From: Membranipora membranacea
Lineage: Eukaryota > Bryozoa > Gymnolaemata > Cheilostomatida > Membraniporidae
Direction of reading: 5' to 3'
Assembly (NCBI GenBank): GCA_914767715.1
Contig: OU612066.1
Span: forward strand, 27,626,283-27,690,282
DNA: 64,000 nucleotides
The position numbers and the translations under genes were made by a program. Below are positions 11,263 to 22,722 of this stretch, one piece after another (within the stretch, counting starts at the first letter, position 1; every line of letters starts with the position of its first letter). The notes beneath the pieces were generated by a model that made no database searches, was not told the DNA's origin, and worked only from the letters and a program-made list of their open reading frames with translations.

Positions 11263-11404
11263 ACTGCTATTGAGTTGTTTTCTGAAAGTACCCAACAGCT
11301 CAGTGAGCTATTGAAATACCTCTCTGCTTGCACTATTTTGCTACCGATATGCAAAAATTTCTTAAGCTTAAGCTTAAGCGCCCCTCCCACACCCTCCCCT
11401 AAGC
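11263..11404. other. Spacer between SINE-like repeat and inverted-repeat element
   Basis: No gene is seen. It contains an overlapping AAGCTT/CTTAAG palindromic run at 11361-11380 and a C-rich stretch up to 11400, right next to the 142 bp inverted repeat. Confidence 0.6.
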
Positions 11405-11546
11405 CTAAGCTGCTCGTTCATACCTTATTTGATGGATTTAGTCACCTGTAGCTCTTTCAGCAAACAATTTCAGTTCAAAAATCTTTTAAAATCATGCGCA
11501 GACTCTCTCTATCGGAAACTAGCAAAGGCCCTATAAACACTGGTTT
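11405..11546 (+). repeat. Left 142 bp inverted repeat
   Basis: Matches the reverse complement of 16475-16616; the one clear difference is cgttcat against cgtacat near 11415. Landmarks are agtcacctgtagctctttc and gactctctctatcgg. Confidence 0.92.
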
Positions 11547-11600
11547 TTGTCTTTCGGGTTTTTCATGATACGTCCGTACTATATAATTTAAGGAAATACA

Positions 11601-11770
11601 ACCAATGTATAAACCAATGAAATGTCTTGTAATCTAATTGAAACCAATCAGAAATCCTGACAATAATTAAAGCACAAGCTCAAATTGTATGAACCAATGA
11701 GATATCTTGTAGTTCTTCGAACCAATCAGAAACAGTGATGAATAATTAAAGCACAATCACCGCCTAATTT
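11601..11770 (+). promoter_or_regulatory. CCAAT-box cluster in a duplicated ~75-85 bp segment
   Basis: Five CCAAT motifs lie between 11602 and 11735, two of them as AACCAATCAGAAA. The segment is a degenerate tandem duplication; both copies end in aataattaaagcacaa. It sits just inside the left inverted repeat and ~600 bp upstream of the first transposase exon, so it may be that gene's promoter (NF-Y type sites). This is inferred from motifs only. Confidence 0.45.
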
Positions 11771-12354
11771 GATTAAGGCTCATGTGGATGCAATTCTCTT
11801 TCACATCTTATTTACACTGCTATTTTTTGTTAACATGGAGAGTGAAGTATTCCATCCTATACCAGATAGTACTAATGTGAAGCTGAGAAAATGGTTTGTG
11901 TGGCCAACATTGTTATGATGTTGATTATTATTATGATATTGGTGTCTACAAACTTATGAAATAAATACCATATCAATCATTCATTCATGCTTTGATTGCA
12001 CCACATAATGTTGCCTTCGAATATCTTGCAGAGTGAGGAAAATATGTCATTGTATGGAAATTTTGTATGCTTGATTTTAAGACGTTCAGAGCACATATCA
12101 ACAACACAATCATGTTACTGACGCTGTAATGCATTGTTGATTACAAGAATAGCGTACCGTGGTGTAGATTGAATAGCTATTTTCATACAAAAATGAGGTT
12201 TATTCATATCCAACTCCTCTACCCTCTCCCTATTACATAAGTGTATTGAGCGATATAAATAAGGTGAGGGGCATAGAATTTATTAATCCACAAACACCCC
12301 GAAATTAACTAAATAGATTAGACAATGGCAGATGACACCTGACTATATATCACA

Positions 12355-15300
12355 ATGATTACCGACATAGATATGGTGAAGATGTCGCTGACAACATTCA
12401 GTGCTCTTCGTGAAAAGATAGACTGCCTTTCAAATATATTCTCTGGTGATTTGACATTCGCTCATATGTTGACGAAAGTAATTACAGCACGTTATTGTTC
12501 ACTCAAATGCAGTCCAAGCTGCGTGACCTTTGTTTGGAAAAGGGGAGCCGGCGCCATAAGCTGCAATACCTGCCTCTCTACAAACAGAACCAGAAGACAA
12601 TCAGCAAAGATGAAAGCTAAGCGGGAGGCCATGGTTGATATCCAAAACAGTCTGGACGCTGTCAGCCCAGAATTTAAAGAGCATGTCAGCAACCAGATTC
12701 AGATGGCTAAGAATACTAAAGTCAACTACAATGCCAGGTATGTAGTAGATTTCTTATTTTAGTAATGAATCACCTTAAACTATGTGTATACTGAACATTT
12801 ACATACCAAAATTCATCGTAGAGGAGAAAATTTTAGCTAGAGTTAAATTTAACTAGTTTCGGAGTGGCTTCATGTCAGCGAGCACTTAATTTTCTATATA
12901 ATGGCGTCTATATAATAAAAAGGGGGAGTAATTGTTAGCTAGCTTTAAATTTAGCTCTTTCTTGAGAATATTATATCGTTATAAGTTGTTACTATGACAA
13001 TGATCCCCATTATTCTTCCTGTTGCATATGTCCGGTTCATTTTCAAAGGACTATGAATGCGAGCCTTAGGGCTAACTGCCGAAATCGAGCATTATACGAT
13101 GGCATGAGAGCAGACGGTGTATTTGGCAAGCTACCTAGTCAATCTACTCTTTACAGATACAAAAACAGAGTAAAGCAACATCCAGGTATGTGTAGGATTA
13201 CACTCAGTTTTCTAGTAACGTTCTTTGTTTAATTTAGCTCATAGTCGATGCTGTTTCTACCCTTTTGAGGTGCAAGTGTAGGTAGTTGCCTTCTCATGCA
13301 CCAATGACCTTGTATATCACGGTGAAAACATATCAAATCCTATCGTACAAATCACAGCCAAATGTACTGTAATAATTGCATTTTTACAGGAATTAACACC
13401 GAGCTTTTGACTTGGATGTCAGCAGAAGCTGAAAGGCTCAGAATAAATAAGAAGGGACGTTTGGGAGGCCTCATTCTCGATGAGGTCACAATCCAGGTAT
13501 GATCAAAGCAAAACATGACACTTAGGAGCGGTTATCAATTAATAGCATTCACGGAATCACATGGCTTTTCCTTTCAATCAGATTTGGTCATTTATCTTCA
13601 GATCATCAGCTGATTTATTTCAGGCTGACGTCACATTGATTTGTTTTAGGCTGACGTCACACTCTCGTCAAAAGATGGCAAGCCAACTATTTAGGGCATG
13701 AATGACTACGGGCCCACACTTAATTACTTAAGGAAGGTCTTCCCAAAGAAAAGAACAAAACGGAAGGAGGTTGATGCAAAGGAGAGGGCCCTCACTGAGA
13801 ATGTTTCGAACAATGTGCTGCAGTTTGTCTTTAACGGCTGGACGGGGTTTCACTTCCCGGTAGCTCACTATCCAGTAACGAGCATGGACTCAGCCGAGCT
13901 AAGGCCACTGGTTATGGAAGTCATATCTGCCCTGCATCTGCACGGATTTAAGGTACGAGATCTTGGGTTGAAATTTGTCCATATACACTGTTAATGGTAT
14001 AAAACCATGGTTATCAAACTTCCCCCCCCCCCCTCCCCTCCAATAATTGACACCATTAGCTGCACACGTGTATCTGATACTGAATTGTGTGTTATTCAAT
14101 ATCTTTCATGAATAACTTGCCATTAGCATCAGATAGACACGAAAATAACATTAATATAATATAATAAATATACATAATGTTTGATGCCAGTTCTACAGAT
14201 TAATTTTGTCTAATGCTGCAATTTTGTTCTTTTCCAGACTCAATATGTTATGATGGATGGAGCCCCTATTAACAGAACAATCATTCAGGAAATCCAGAAT
14301 TTATTTGGGTCGTACAGTATGCCAAATCCCAACACCACAGATGACAAGATCACTTTCATAATGGATCCAAAGATAATCATCTCTTTGTTACAGGCGAATT
14401 TGATAGATTTGATATGGTTGCTCTAATTCTAAATTTGAACTAAAGGTCATAATCATAAAAAATTCTTAGAATTAGATTTACTGGCCTCTGGTTGTTTCTT
14501 TAGTCATCACGCAGTTCAGGGGTGTATCCATAGGTAGAGCCAGGGGGCCATGGCCCTACCACTTTTTCAGAAAATCAATTTTGAAAAAGCTCTAAAAATT
14601 GCCATAAATGTTGTGAATACACATTGATTCTATGTATGTTTCTCAATAACAGGTGTTAAGGGGCCCTTGTGTTATTATATGTAGGGATAATGAAGTGATA
14701 GCGCGATGAAGCTGTTTTATAATGGTACATTTCTGCTTGTTATGAGGTTTGGAGTTGTTCAATTCATCTAAAGCTGAATCCTGTGAGCTATCCTTCAGCA
14801 CCATTGACCACCACAAAACATACCTTTGGGCCAAACTTGATCAATCAGCCTCTACCTTGCAGGTATTCAGCTTGACAAAGTTCAATGTTGGTAATGTTGG
14901 CCCTACCACTTCAAAACCATGGATACAGCCCTGATGCAGTCGAGGGTCATTACATATATTCCCAAATCTTTTTCAGCACACAGTTAAAAAGCTCAGAAAT
15001 TCCCTAGCAACATCAGGAGGAAAGAAGCGCCTCATCAGGTCAAGTAAAGGTGGGTAAAACAAGTTTATTACCACTAAATTTACTTAACCATCGTTTATCA
15101 TGTCTTGTTGTGTCTTTTGTGTGTGTTTTGTTAAGTTTTAAAAGTTCATTACTGTTATGGCAGGAATCATACCATGGGATCACTGGTGGCGAGTGTATCG
15201 ATGGTCACGTCTATTTTATCAATATAAAGACAAAAGACAAACCTTTTCATTGCTGGGTCACGGCTCTGAAGGACATTTTCTTTGTAAAACATCGAGCATA
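12355..15300 (+). pseudogene. P-element/THAP9-like transposase, degenerate multi-exon copy
   Basis: Exons with matching phases: ~12355-12737, 13049-13185, 13390-13496, 13650-13952, 14238-14393, 14977-15049 and 15164 to ~15300. They give a helix-turn-helix-like part (SQSTLYRYKNRV), then the RNase-H fold with GGLILDEVTIQ (first catalytic Asp), the strand FNGWTGFHFPVAHYP, the MMDGAPINR block (second Asp), the MDPK...HTVKKLRNSL GTP-domain-type motif and IIPWDHWWRVYRW. The C-terminal half with the last acidic residues is missing, as is a recognisable THAP zinc finger. A TAG at 13692-13694 lies in frame in exon 4. The donor after 14393 (CAG|GCGAAT) is weak. It is a transposase remnant of the P superfamily. 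It converges on the helicase exons, which occupy the place where its own C-terminus would be expected. Confidence 0.72.
13622..13662 (+). repeat. Duplicated splice acceptor with TGACGTCA palindrome
   Basis: The string AGGCTGACGTCACA occurs at about 13622 and again at 13648, each time behind a pyrimidine tract. The second copy is the in-phase acceptor of exon 4; using the first would add 28 nt and shift the frame. The core TGACGTCA is also a CREB-type palindrome, but its place at a splice site makes a regulatory role doubtful. Confidence 0.6.
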
Positions 15301-16317
15301 AGAATTTCCAGATGAATCTGGCAAACTGGCTACCACCAACACCAAGAGCTTCATCTGCTTCTATCCTCAGATCGGCCAGTTTTGCTGTGAACACTGGGAA
15401 GTATGTTGACAGGTCAACCGATTCGATTTGGTCCACAGATAGTTGCTGCATCGTGGGAGTAGGCTGGGGCTGGGGCTCGGTATCGTCTTTCTCCTCAGTA
15501 TCTGCATCACTGAGATACTATAAATAATAAAGATTTTAGAAGCAATACCAGCATAATATTAAAATAATTCAGCAGTAATTAGCAAGTGCACATGCTTCAT
15601 TTAATATTTTTCCCAGAACTTGCTAGCACCATTGAAGACAAAGATTTTTTTAAATTTTCAAAACAGCATCAGGGTGATGATGATTTTTCAGATCTCCTTT
15701 GAAACATTCAGTGAAATGGTAATAAAAGCTTGCATTATTTCTGCCTGCAACACACAGACTGTACCGACAACGTAGCGTGCAGTTTTGAGAAACATGTTAT
15801 TTTTCCTGACAACAAATGATGTGATAAGTATATATTTACCATGTTGACAACTCACCTCAGCTGGAGGATGTCCAGTTTCTATGAATTTGAGATGATCTTT
15901 CGACGGAGGTGACAGAGAGTGTAGGATATTTATACCTTTGACATCCATGTTCATCAGATTGATATCGTCCTCTGTTCTGCACCTAGAGAGTACTACTAGC
16001 ATGGTGGAACTGTATACCCGTCTGAAATCGATGACAGCAGACGAAAGCGTTTGCCCCTGGCACCTATGGACAGTAATTCCCCATGCCAGTTTTATGGGAA
16101 ACTGCACATGTGTGTGCAACGAGTTAGAAAACTTTCTTGAGAAGGGCATGCGTTCCAGAGAGATAAAATCCCCATTGATCAGATTGACAGTTATGGAATC
16201 ATCCCCCATGGCCTTGATATTACCACGCTGTCCATTAGCAGCTTTACCAGCTACATTCATGGTGATGATGACTGGAGCATTTACTTTCAAAGCTGGTCCT
16301 TTGCTCCTATTAAACTG
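15167..16317 (-). pseudogene. PIF1-like helicase, C-terminal exons only
   Basis: Two exons on the minus strand: 16317-15856 (acceptor CCCTCAG, donor GAG|GTGAGT) and 15517-15167 (acceptor TTTATAG), both phase 0. The first encodes the end of an SF1B helicase: APVIITMNVAGKAANGQRGN (the usual 'mNG..G'-type block), QFPIKLAWGITVHRCQGQTL (motif V) and STMLVVLSRCR (motif VI with its Arg). The second encodes an acidic linker and a tail ending in TSDPMV, which matches no domain I know. Walker A and B exons are not found up to the inverted repeat, so the gene is truncated at its 5' end. It may come from a Helitron-like element or from a helicase carried by this inverted-repeat unit. The last exon overlaps the last transposase exon on the other strand. 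Confidence 0.65.
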
Positions 16318-16474
16318 CTGAGGGAAAACAAAACAGGCACAAAACAACAATACATGTGAGTTTTATTTTCAGGAATGATAACAAAACAACATAACATGTG
16401 CATTTGTAATTGTTTACAAACATATAGTCTCAGAACTTGTTTATTGGCAAAAATCCTACCACCCTGAATAAATT

Positions 16475-16616
16475 AAACCAGTGTTTATAGGGCCTTTGCT
16501 AGTTTCCGATAGAGAGAGTCTGCGCATGATTTTAAAAGATTTTTGAACTGAAATTGTTTGCTGAAAGAGCTACAGGTGACTAAATCCATCAAATAAGGTA
16601 TGTACGAGCAGCTTAG
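16475..16616 (-). repeat. Right 142 bp inverted repeat
   Basis: Reverse complement of 11405-11546 with about one mismatch. It begins 158 bp beyond the upstream edge of the helicase exon. Confidence 0.92.
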
Positions 16617-17900
16617 CAGGTAGTCTTTCAAACAGTATACTCAGGGAAATGCTGTCCAAATTTCTTTTGAATCCAGAGACCATGAAAGTTGGATGTGTCT
16701 TCTCAACCATGAATTACCTTCAAACAACAAAACAACAAAAACTCAAGGGGGGCAGTCAAACATTGCCAAAATCCCAGGTTTTGGAGTAGACCTGTGCTGC
16801 AAAGTCAACCAAAAGGAAGATAAAAGTGAGTGCTTACAAACCAACCCTGTCTCCTACTAATGTACTCAAGTTACACTATAGAAAGGTCTAGTGGTCAGCA
16901 CTGAAATAAGTTTTTGACTCAATTTTACCATTAATTAAATTGCTGTGAGGAGCGGAAATTGTCGTCCTGCATATACTTTAAGAGAGTATATGCTGTGAGG
17001 AACGGAAAATTGTCGTCCTGCTTTTAAATTTGATTCTAACTATGTTTGTAGTTATGGTTTTAAATCTTGCACTCCGGACACTTCAAAATGTCACTTTATT
17101 GTTGTGTAATTTGTTTGTAGTTCTAATTTGGAGTTACCTCCTCTTTCATGCACTGAAGAAAGACAAGATCGCTCAAATCTATTAAAACGTGGTTCCAATT
17201 GGTAATGCTAGCACTCTGGTGAGTACGAGGTATTTAACTTATTAATTTCTAGTGACGAACAGCTGGTTCCCACTACTCCACAAAGCAATTTACTAAGGGG
17301 TTGTTATTGAGCCTGACCTCTTCTTAGCTTCACTAGAAGTTGCCTTCAAGTTGTTTAAGAAAGGTTCCTGCCGATAACCTGCTAAGACCCCTGTCTTGTT
17401 CTAACAGTAAAACTCTTGATGAGTTTCGAGACAATGCTCTTACACCACAAAGTAAATATTATCTTTAAATGTTAGTACGACAAATGTGTTCAGGTGCGTT
17501 TGATATTTTTGTTATTCAACTTGGGTGACTGATTTTAATTATGAGCACCTACTTGATCTCTGTATAGTGCCTGGAAGCCCAATCAGGTAATCAAGGCGGT
17601 GTATCAGTATCACAGGCCTCTTAGCCAAGTTAAATTAGCTAAAGACTCCAACCCAATTTCTAGTGAAGGAAAGAGGTATCAGTCTGTGGTCACTCTAAAA
17701 TTGATGTTCAATTTCTATATTCAATGTTGAATTAATGTTTCACAGATTAGAGGTATCTTATCTTAAATCGGTAGCGTCCTACTTCTTTAAAACACAAGAA
17801 TCTAATCCTAAACTATTATTCCGAAACCTAATCCATTTAACCCCCAAGCAAATATGAATACTAATTAATTCTGTTCTGCTTTAACAATAGTTCCCAATGA
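16617..17900. other. Intergenic, short repeats only
   Basis: No gene is recognised. At 16942-17020 a ~48 bp unit (gctgtgaggagcgg...tcgtcctgc) occurs twice, separated by an inverted pair GCATATACT/AGTATATGC. Confidence 0.55.
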
Positions 17901-17904
17901 TACT

Positions 17905-18285
17905 TCTAAATGATTTCCGCCTTGATATGATCACAGACGCAAATTACCTGCGTTTAACTGTGGGTCACAATGATTTCCGACTTGATATGAGCACCAACGC
18001 GAATTACATGCGTTTTATGGTGGGTCACAATGATTTCCGACTTTGATATGAGCACCTACGCGAAATACCTGGGTTTATGGTGGGTCACAATGATTTCCGA
18101 CTTTGATATGAGCACCAACGCGAATTACATGCGTTTTATGGTGGGTCACAATGATTTCCAACTTTGATATGAGCACCTACGCGAAATACCTGCGTTTATG
18201 GTGGGTCACAATGATTTCCGACTTTGATATGAGCACCTACGCGAAATACCTTGCGTTTTAGCGGTGGGTCACAATGATTAAACCT
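17905..18285. repeat. Minisatellite, ~60-63 bp unit, about 6 copies
   Basis: The landmark gggtcacaatgatt recurs at about 17962, 18022, 18082, 18143, 18203 and 18266. Each unit also has ttgatatgagcacc and acgcgaa.tac. The unit length drifts between 60 and 63 bp. Confidence 0.92.
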
Positions 18286-18789
18286 CTTAAAGTTAATTTT
18301 GAATCCTGTTTCAGAGTGTTGTTATAGTAACAATTAACAACGACTTACTTTAGTTGATTGCAAAATTGCCTTATAAACTCTTAGTGAATATGACCTAACG
18401 TCTGAGTACCTGACGAACTGTCCCTAATTACTTTGCCAATTACTATATGCATAGAAATCAATTACAACAGTATATTCACTAAAGTTATTGTTTATTGTCT
18501 TGATACTTATGAAAAAATGATAATGTAATTCAAATGATACTCACAGTATATATTGGTCCTTAGACTCCACTTTAGTTTTAGCGTTCCAACAAAGATCTTT
18601 GATTTAAAACTAGTATTTATTAAATCAAAATATAATGTCTTTTACTAGCTATGTAAAAAGTTGACTGTGCTGCTCAAAGAATTAAACTGTATTAATTTAC
18701 TGTTCAAAATTTCGGCCTTTATATAGGTGCCGATTTTTGTGCTGACTCTGCTTGTTGTCGTTTGATTAGCTGTCAGCGGATAAGTGGAT

Positions 18790-19245
18790 TAGTGTCTCTT
18801 GTGGCTTTGTTATATGAAACCGTTCTGTGGTCACGTCACGTGGTATATGGCTGCTGTTCCTCAGTCTACCTACTGGAATCTATTGTTCTATTTTTGGGCT
18901 GACTTTGTTGTTGTTACTCCAAGATTAATTACTTCCGTGTCACCCTGAAGATTACTTGGTACTTGGTGCTATGACGTTTTGGAAAACCAAATTCCTGAAG
19001 ATTAATTGGTACTTGGTACTAGGATTGGTGTCTCTTGTGGCTTTGTTATATGAAACCGTTCTGTGGTCACATCACGTGGTATATTGCTGCTGTTCCTCAG
19101 TCTACCCTCTGGAATATGTTGTTCTATTTTTGGGCTGACTTTGTTGTTGTTACTTCCTGGTTAATTACTTCTGTGTCACCCTGGAGATTACTTGGTACTT
19201 GGTACTATGACGTGTTGGAAAACCAAATAACTGCGTCACTGGAAT
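18790..19245. repeat. ~236 bp tandem duplication
   Basis: The block tctcttgtggctttgttata at about 18795 recurs at about 19031, followed in both by the same ~200 bp (tgttcctcagtctacc, ttgggctgactttgttg, cttggtacttggt.ctatga) with some changes. No gene is recognised. Confidence 0.88.
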
Positions 19246-19684
19246 TCCTATTTTCTGACCGGATTAGCATGCTGCGGTTATCTTCGCTACATCTTTGATG
19301 GATTACTTCTGCGTCTCTCTGCTCGTTGTGACTACAAAATACCATGGAGGTTACTGGGTGCATTTGTTTCCATCTCCATCTGTACCCTCTGACTTCTGCG
19401 GCTGGCTGAATATAACTACATATCTCAAGTGCCCATTTTTGGTACTGACAATGCAAGTGACCTCTGGATCACCAACCAAACTCACACAATGAGCCAGTGT
19501 AAGAAGTTGTGCCCTTAGGCTGCTTGTGAGGTTACTTTTCTTCAGTTTCACATCATAATAATTATAATATATCTATTGTAAATTTGTACCCATATCCTAT
19601 GTATTTTACCAGAAACAGTATTCCATTTTTATTTGTGGTCCCGCTACAAAGAAGTATACCTAATTGGTGTTTCTTGTTCTATAG

Positions 19685-21127
19685 GAATATGATGAGCCTG
19701 AGGAAGACATATGTAATGTCAGCACACCGGTGTCAGCAAAGTACACTAGGTCTCAGGTAAAGACCCATATTAACCCTGGTCCCACGCTACCCATAGTATG
19801 TGTGGTCTGTCGGAAGGAGACAAAATATGTAAACAAAAGGCGAGAGCAACTCCATCAGATTCAGACACTAGAAGGAGGTAAGGTTTGCATTGATGTGCAC
19901 CGTACTACAAAATGATGTCCTGATGACGGACACATACATGTATTTCCCTTGAAGACAGATTGAAGGCAGATGGGGCCTACAGGTAATTTAGATGCGCTAA
20001 ACTTTGCTAAAAGTGAAGCTAGTAGCATTGTACTAGTTCCAATTTGGCAAGGCTTAGCGTGCCTAAACTATCTTATAGAGAAATATCGGTAAACATACTG
20101 TTAGCCTAATTGCGCAAACTTCCAATACTTTTAGCCTCGTCACGAGTAAAACGGTTATGTCTTCAGGTGAATTGATAGGAGCTGCACGATTCATGGAGGA
20201 TCAGCAGCTACTCTCTTTTGTCAGCTCACAATCACATGACATAGCTGCCGCGGATGCTCAATATCATCTCTCATGTAGGAGCAAATATGGTATGGCATAC
20301 AAGTGGAGGCTTGAGCAACTTCAACCTGCTTCACTGTAAGTATCGATAAAGCAAGCAGAAATTATTAAATTGATAAGATTAAAGAACCTGTCCATAAGAC
20401 CTACTTCTGCTTTAAAACCTGGGTGTTATCAACATTATATGTCGGGTGGTATGTAGGATACCGGCAGTCTCCATTAGTTTAAGTACCCTAATAAATTTTG
20501 CCAGAAGTGGAGCTAGTGGCATTTTAGTATCAATTTACTCTTTTTTCTCTTATTGGAGGTACATGGTACATGCATGTATTGTTTGCTTTTCTCAAACCAG
20601 GTCTGAAGTAGAAGAAAGGTCTAAAGCCAATGATGACCACATCACTGCTCTGCAGCTGCTAGGAAAGGAGTTTGCTTCCCCCAGGAATTGAGAAACCGAC
20701 CTGTGCATTGTATGGTAGCAGCGCTTCAAACATCAATGATGCTCGATTTCATGCATTCAAGAATGGCACAACTGAGAAAGCTCTACCACCGAACGCTGAT
20801 TGCTTACTACTGCACACCAAACGAGCAAACTATCAGTCCAAAATCTGGCTATCGGCACTTCAACCAATGATCACAGCTGAAAATCCTGATGGCAATGGAT
20901 GAGAAGAGGAAGGAGGAGATCTAAAGATTAAATGGATGGATGGCCGGCCCAAATCAATAATGAAAACCACGAAATGTCAATGCAAGGCAAACCCATGCAC
21001 TGGCAACCGATGCTCATGTTTGAAAGGGGGAATGAAGTGCACAGCCCTCTGTGGTTGCCGTGACTGTAACAACCGCAGTGTCGCTATGGACAGTGCGGAG
21101 GAAAGTGATGACGATGATGAATTATAA
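19685..21127 (+). pseudogene. CXC (tesmin/TSO1-like) domain protein, degenerate transposon-type gene
   Basis: Exons fit as 19685-19877, 20167-20335 and 20601-21127. Exon 1 carries a CVVCRKETKY zinc-binding-like pair. Exon 2 reads AADAQYHLSCRSKYG, a motif seen in many large, often transposon-derived invertebrate proteins. Exon 3 has PTCALYG, then LLLHTKRANYQSKIW, and ends in a CXC cluster (CQCKANPCTGNRCSCLKG and CTALCGCRDCNN) and an acidic tail. Two lesions are visible: one extra T in the TTT at 20671-20673 that shifts the frame, and TGA at 20900-20902 where the family has Trp (GNG-W). The large middle part of this protein type is absent, so the copy is also internally shortened. The function of the family is not known to me; CXC domains bind DNA. 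Confidence 0.65.
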
Positions 21128-21862
21128 CTATGCATTGGTAGCAGCGTATGCATGTTATGTGTTTGAACCCTTGTTTTTGAGGCAGTTAGTAGTATAATAT
21201 TCTTTTGCGTAGATCGTCAGTACATATTCTAATAAGTTACAGTATGGACAGCTGCATTTGCTAATAATATCAGTACAGGTACTCTCAAGTATATATTTAT
21301 AGCCTATAGTTTTTATATTTATAATAGTATGTGGCCACTTTTCATGTACAGCACATATACTCTGGGTCATTTACTAATCGCATGGGTTTTTCAATTTGTC
21401 AGGAATACACCAGTGTATTCCGAAAATGGTTAAATTGTTTAAACTAGGAGTTTTCTCCTCCGACTATGCAAAAAAAACAATAATACATGCCATATATTGT
21501 AAATATAAGTAGAAATTTAGAAATATATTGTGCCAAACATCCTCAATAATAAGCCTAACCCATGATAAATCAGGAAATATAAATGCCAAAGTAGTCAAAT
21601 GCAAATTGTAACACTTTAGATATTTATATATAATATAAGGGGGACAAACGCTGACGCTGCCTCTCTCGGTGACACTTTTATTACGGTACATGATGTTGGC
21701 TGTAATAAGCATATAAAATTACCCCAGAGAAGATTAAAACAAAGTATATACTCATTTTTTTCTGCAAGAGGAAAATTTTGAACACTTTTGAGCCATCTGA
21801 CAATAGACTGAATACAGCATGTCCATATCCACACTCACCTATCATACTTAGGCAGCATTTTC
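21128..21862. other. Intergenic, no gene recognised
   Basis: AT-rich with stop-dense frames on both strands. Nothing can be supported. Confidence 0.55.
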
Positions 21863-22618
21863 ATGGCCAAAGAGCAGTACCATTTTGCTGACGGTTGCTA
21901 TGTCAAATCAATAGAATTCATTTATCAACTATTTGGCAACGGCGCCACTGTTTACAAAGCAGCCATGAATCATGACAAATTAGGTATTATATACAAGAAA
22001 ATGAAACAATACAGTGAAGCAGTGGAGAGCCACAATCAGGCACTAGCTATCTAAAGAGAGACATCACAAGGTGCACACAGTGTAAATACAGCAAACACCT
22101 TGTATAATCTAGGTATTCTATACAAGGACATGACACAATACGGTAAATCAGAGGAGAGCTACAAACAAGCACTAGCTATCTATAGAGAGACATCACAAGG
22201 TGCACGCAGTGTGAATACAGCAAACACCTTGTATAATCTAGGTATTCTATACAAGGACATGACACAATACAGTAAATCAGAGGAGAGCTACAATCAGGCG
22301 CTAGCTATCTATAGGGAGATAACACGAGGTGCACCCAGTGTAAATACAGCAGACACCCTGTATAATCTAGGTACTCTATACATGGACATGACACAATATA
22401 GTAAATCAGAGGAGAGCTACAATCAGGCAATAGCTATCTATAGAGAGATATCACAAAGTGCACCCAGTGTAGATACAGCAAACACCCTATATAATCTAGG
22501 TAATCTTTACCGGCACATGAAGCAGTATAGTAACGCAGCAGAGAGGTACAATCAAGCACTTCAGATCTATAAAGTGCAGTCTGTTCCCAATCAGATAGGG
22601 AAAACTTTATATAATTTA
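21863..22618 (+). pseudogene. TPR-repeat protein (kinesin-light-chain/NPHP3-type TPR), one nonsense mutation
   Basis: A single frame holds five tetratricopeptide repeats with a 43-residue (129 bp) period: TLYNLG.LY.DM.QY.KSEESY.QALAIYRE. The DNA repeats are very alike, so they multiplied recently. TAA at 22052-22054 replaces the Tyr codon of the repeated 'AIYRE'; otherwise the frame is open from 21863 to beyond the last repeat. The frame then runs into a LINE 3' end at 22619, so its native C-terminus is lost. TPR arrays of this type form the C-terminal part of the nucleotidyltransferase proteins resembling 5.4-11.1 kb, and the strand is the same, so both could be parts of one ancestral gene pulled apart by insertions. 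That link is inference. Confidence 0.75.
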
Positions 22619-22722
22619 CTGATTCAAAAGTGCCAGCAATTACACTGTATTTCGCGACTCATTTTTTCTTTTAATAATGCTGTCAGTGATAGTAATAAAA
22701 TCCATCCATCCATCCATCTCAG
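22619..22722 (+). mobile_element. LINE 3' end, short copy with (CCAT)n tail
   Basis: This ~100 bp piece is the reverse complement of about 23975-24078, including tgccagcaattacactgtat, and ends in a tccatccatcc run. It is a severely 5'-truncated insertion at the end of the TPR pseudogene. Confidence 0.8.

Larger units (their letters stand above)
11405..16616. mobile_element. 5.2 kb element with 142 bp inverted repeats holding P-like transposase and PIF1-like helicase fragments
   Basis: The ends 11405-11546 and 16475-16616 are inverted copies with about one mismatch in 142 bp. Inside are a P-element/THAP9-like transposase remnant on the plus strand (12355-15300) and the last exons of a PIF1-like helicase on the minus strand (15167-16317), which overlap tail to tail. 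P superfamily elements normally have shorter inverted ends and an 8 bp target duplication; the flanks here (ccctaagc and caggtagt) do not match. The near-identical arms point to a recent duplication, transposition or conversion, while the genes inside are decayed. It could also be two fragments caught in an inverted duplication. Confidence 0.7.

Noticed and set aside
13640-13665. CRE (TGACGTCA) as a regulatory site
   Set aside because: It lies in a duplicated splice acceptor within a dead transposase gene; the motif is better explained by the duplication.
11397-16624. 8 bp target duplication for the 142 bp inverted-repeat unit
   Set aside because: The flanking octamers (ccctaagc and caggtagt) do not match, so none is claimed.
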